NCBI GenBank assembly: GCA_036558265.1
Contig: DATBFY010000205.1
Coordinates: forward strand, 1 to 7,943
Source: RYN-433 sp036558265
GTDB lineage: Bacteria; Planctomycetota; Phycisphaerae; Tepidisphaerales; Tepidisphaeraceae
DNA length: 7,943 bases
Direction of reading: 5' to 3'
Below, in pieces: positions 6,445 to 7,943 of this stretch; position 1 is the first letter of the stretch; each line of letters begins with the position of its first letter. The notes under the pieces are model-generated. The model saw only the letters and a program-made list of their open reading frames with translations, was not told where the DNA came from and searched no databases. Position numbers and translations under genes: made by a program.

Positions 6445-6508
6445 GTCCCGCCGTGCGGGACATGGGCGTGCGATCCTCAGAGAAGATGTTCCGCATGGCG
6501 GAACCTAC
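6441..6508. repeat. Pair of inverted REP-like palindromes before hisG
   Basis: Two 23-bp units lie head to head: 6441-6463 and, inverted, 6486-6508, separated by 22 bases. Each contains its own hairpin with a 7-bp stem and 3-base loop: GTCCCGCCGTGCGGGAC (6445-6461) and GTTCCGCATGGCGGAAC (6488-6504). Read in the same orientation the units match at 20 of 23 positions. Two of the three differences are the two partners of one base pair (C-G against T-A), and the third is in the loop, so the hairpin is preserved. The left unit supplies the TAG stop of the preceding gene (6442-6444). The right unit ends three bases before the hisG ATG. The layout resembles paired REP elements (BIMEs). No REP-associated transposase is visible. 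Confidence 0.88.
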
Positions 6509-6511
6509 AAC

Positions 6512-7405
6512 ATGACCGACCGACTCCCTCCCACCACGCTCCGCATCGGCATGCCCAGCGGCTCGCTTCAGAACGCGACCGTCGAGCTGTTCGCCAAGGC
6601 CGGCTACCGCGTCACGATCGACAGCCGGTCGGTCTTCCCGCGGTTCGACGACGCGAACATCTCGGCCGTGCTGTTTCGCGCCCAGGAGATCAGCCGCTAC
6701 GTCGTGGACGGCATCATCGACTGCGGCCTGACCGGTCACGACTGGGTGGTCGAGAACGGCAACGAGCAGGACGTGGTCGAGGTCTGCGAGCTGGAGTACT
6801 CCCGCGCCAGCGGCAACCCGATCCGCTGGGTGCTGGCCGTGCCCGAGGAGTCGCCGGTCAAGCGGCCGGAGGACCTCGCAGGCAAGATCGTCGCCACCGA
6901 GCTGGTGCGGACGACCCAGCGGTACTTCGAATCCCGCGGCATCCCGGTGACGGTCGAGTTCTCCTGGGGCACGACCGAGATCAAGGCGCGGCTCCTGGAC
7001 GCCATCGTCGATTGCACCGAGACGGGCTCGAGCCTCAAGGCCAACAACCTGCGGATCGTGGAGACGCTGCTCAAGAGCACGACCCGCTTCGTGGCGTCCA
7101 AGGCGGCCTGGGCCGACCCCGCCAAGCGCGAGCGGATGGAGAACATCGCCATGCTGCTGCGCGGGGCGATCGAGGCGCGGGCGAAGGTGGGCCTGAAGAT
7201 GAACGTTCCGGAGAACAAGCTGACCGAGGTCGTCGGGTTTCTTCCCGCGGAGAAGAGCCCGACGGTCAGTCGGCTGGCCGACCAGACGTGGGTCGCGGTC
7301 GAGGTCATCCTGGAGGAGCGACAGGAGCGCGAGCTGATCCCGCGGCTCAAGCGTGCCGGGGCGACGGGCATTATCACCTACCCATTGAACAAGGTGATTC
7401 CGTAA
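6512..7405 (+). CDS. hisG: ATP phosphoribosyltransferase, long form
   Basis: HisG condenses ATP with PRPP to N1-(5-phosphoribosyl)-ATP, the committed and histidine-inhibited first step of histidine synthesis. The 297-residue length is that of the long (HisG-L) form, which has its own regulatory domain and needs no HisZ. Visible landmarks: N-terminal strand TLRIGMPSGSLQNATVELF (9-27); VDGIIDCGLTGHDWVVE (65-81); the PRPP-binding loop DAIVDCTETGSSLKAN (163-178); and a C-terminal ACT-like histidine-binding domain from about 225 to 297 ending ITYPLNKVIP. In the first motif, position 16 is Ser where family members known to me usually have Lys (PKGSL). No other his gene is in view. The start has no Shine-Dalgarno sequence; the 7-bp hairpin of the upstream repeat ends only seven bases before the ATG and may limit initiation. 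Confidence 0.97.
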   Translation: MTDRLPPTTLRIGMPSGSLQNATVELFAKAGYRVTIDSRSVFPRFDDANISAVLFRAQEISRYVVDGIIDCGLTGHDWVVENGNEQDVVEVCELEYSRASGNPIRWVLAVPEESPVKRPEDLAGKIVATELVRTTQRYFESRGIPVTVEFSWGTTEIKARLLDAIVDCTETGSSLKANNLRIVETLLKSTTRFVASKAAWADPAKRERMENIAMLLRGAIEARAKVGLKMNVPENKLTEVVGFLPAEKSPTVSRLADQTWVAVEVILEERQERELIPRLKRAGATGIITYPLNKVIP

Positions 7406-7437
7406 TCCGCGGGTCGCCGGTTGATCTCGTCCACGGG

Positions 7438-7443
7438 TATAAT
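7438..7443 (+). promoter_or_regulatory. Candidate -10 element upstream of the lipoprotein gene
   Basis: A perfect TATAAT stands out in GC-rich DNA, 32 bases after the hisG stop and 50 bases before the next ATG. The best -35-like hexamer, TTGATC (7421-7426), is only 11 bases away, too close for a standard sigma-70 promoter, and the position 17 bases upstream has no -35 match. Transcription would then start near 7450. It marks the likely break between hisG and the next transcription unit. Confidence 0.45.
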
Positions 7444-7493
7444 CAGCGGGCCGGAACGCGCGATTGCCGTCCTTTCTCGACCAGGATGTCCGC

Positions 7494-7943
7494 ATGATGC
7501 GAAGAGGCGTGGTGTTGCTGTTAGTCGCCGCCGCGGCGGGAGGGGTAGCCGTCGGAGGCGCGGGGTGCGCCAATAAGACTCAGCGGGCGAAGGCGTCGGC
7601 GCCCGCGACGGCCCTGGTCGGTACTCCCAGGCCGCCTGCACCCCACGCCGCCGACGATCCGGCCTTCTTCACACTTGATCAGATCCAGCCCGCGGTCACC
7701 CTGGCGCAATCAAAACGGCGCGCCACGACCGCCCCCGTGTCCCTCGACGCCCTCCAGTGGTACGCCCAGGCCCATGCCGCCCTGGCGCGCGGCGATCGCA
7801 ACACCGCCATCAACCTGCTCGAACGCGCCGCCGAGAAGGACCCCAGCAGCCCCGAGATCTTCGAGGACCTCGCCAGGGCGTACGGCGCCAGCGACAAGGC
7901 GCTCAAGGCTTACGAGCAGGCGCTGGCGCTGGACCCTGACAAC
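7494..7943 (+). CDS. Putative TPR-containing lipoprotein (partial, 3' end beyond the window)
   Basis: The frame is open from 7494 to the window end, 150 codons with no stop. The N-terminus MMRRGVVLLLVAAAAGGVAVGGAGC has a basic start, a hydrophobic stretch and a cysteine at 25 preceded by GGAG, a plausible but weak lipobox (Gly rather than Leu at -3), so export and lipid anchoring are inferred. A Pro/Ala-rich spacer follows to about 82. Residues 86-119 (ALQWYAQAHAALARGDRNTAINLLERA...) fit one tetratricopeptide repeat; 119-150 fit a second, a few residues short, ending YEQALALDPDN. TPRs bind other proteins; the specific role cannot be told from this part. AGGA at 7483-7486 is the Shine-Dalgarno site, seven bases before the first of two adjacent ATGs; the second, at 7497, is equally possible. 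A minimal ATG TCC GCA TGA frame at 7486 overlaps this start. Confidence 0.75.
   Translation, partial: MMRRGVVLLLVAAAAGGVAVGGAGCANKTQRAKASAPATALVGTPRPPAPHAADDPAFFTLDQIQPAVTLAQSKRRATTAPVSLDALQWYAQAHAALARGDRNTAINLLERAAEKDPSSPEIFEDLARAYGASDKALKAYEQALALDPDN

Noticed and set aside
7421..7443. A full sigma-70 promoter made of TTGATC and TATAAT
   Set aside because: The 11-base spacing is far from the usual 16-18, so only the -10 element is retained as a candidate.
6278..7573. A 431-codon open frame on the minus strand across hisG
   Set aside because: It is a shadow of hisG, with a composition unlike a real protein and no matching motif.

Overview
GC-rich bacterial DNA carrying a compact, entirely plus-strand run of housekeeping genes: nusA, infB, ylxP (DUF503), rbfA, an unnamed helix-hairpin-helix (endonuclease III-like) protein, hisG, and the start of a TPR lipoprotein cut by the window edge. 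No minus-strand gene, tRNA, rRNA, CRISPR array or transposase gene is visible. The lineage is an inference from protein style: NusA with a shortened N-terminal domain, long-form HisG, IF-2 with a very long Pro/Ala-rich linker, and many starts without a Shine-Dalgarno site. Together these suggest a planctomycete-type bacterium, perhaps Phycisphaerae, but nothing in the window proves it.

Layout: 1-126 is a leader with a hairpin. 127-1722 is nusA, followed by a weak terminator. 1896-4859 is infB, started at a TTG with a good Shine-Dalgarno site. 4937-5218 is ylxP, lying between two different inverted arrays of 7-bp repeats. 5309-5728 is rbfA. 5733-5794 is another long inverted repeat. 5806-6444 is a protein that aligns with the HhH-GPD DNA glycosylase core but has lost the hairpin glycines, the lysine and the iron-sulfur cysteines. 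6441-6508 is a pair of inverted REP-like hairpins. 6512-7405 is hisG. A perfect TATAAT at 7438-7443 precedes the lipoprotein gene at 7494. No gap between genes exceeds about 175 bases.

Function: nusA, infB, ylxP and rbfA form the widely conserved transcription/translation/ribosome-maturation cluster (NusA on RNA polymerase, IF-2 in 70S initiation, RbfA on the 30S subunit). Compared with Bacillus, ylxR and ylxQ are missing between nusA and infB, no rimP end is visible upstream, and truB does not follow rbfA. The HhH protein and hisG (first step of histidine synthesis) are functionally unrelated to the cluster.

The most unusual content is between the genes. Five of the seven leader or intergenic regions hold a clear inverted-repeat element, of several sequence classes, and four of these end 2 to 11 bases before the next start codon. 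Those four genes have no visible Shine-Dalgarno site, while the three genes without an abutting repeat do. The elements on both sides of ylxP have different sequences but the same design: four 7-bp units facing four inverted units, built on a TTCA/TGAA core plus three class-specific bases.
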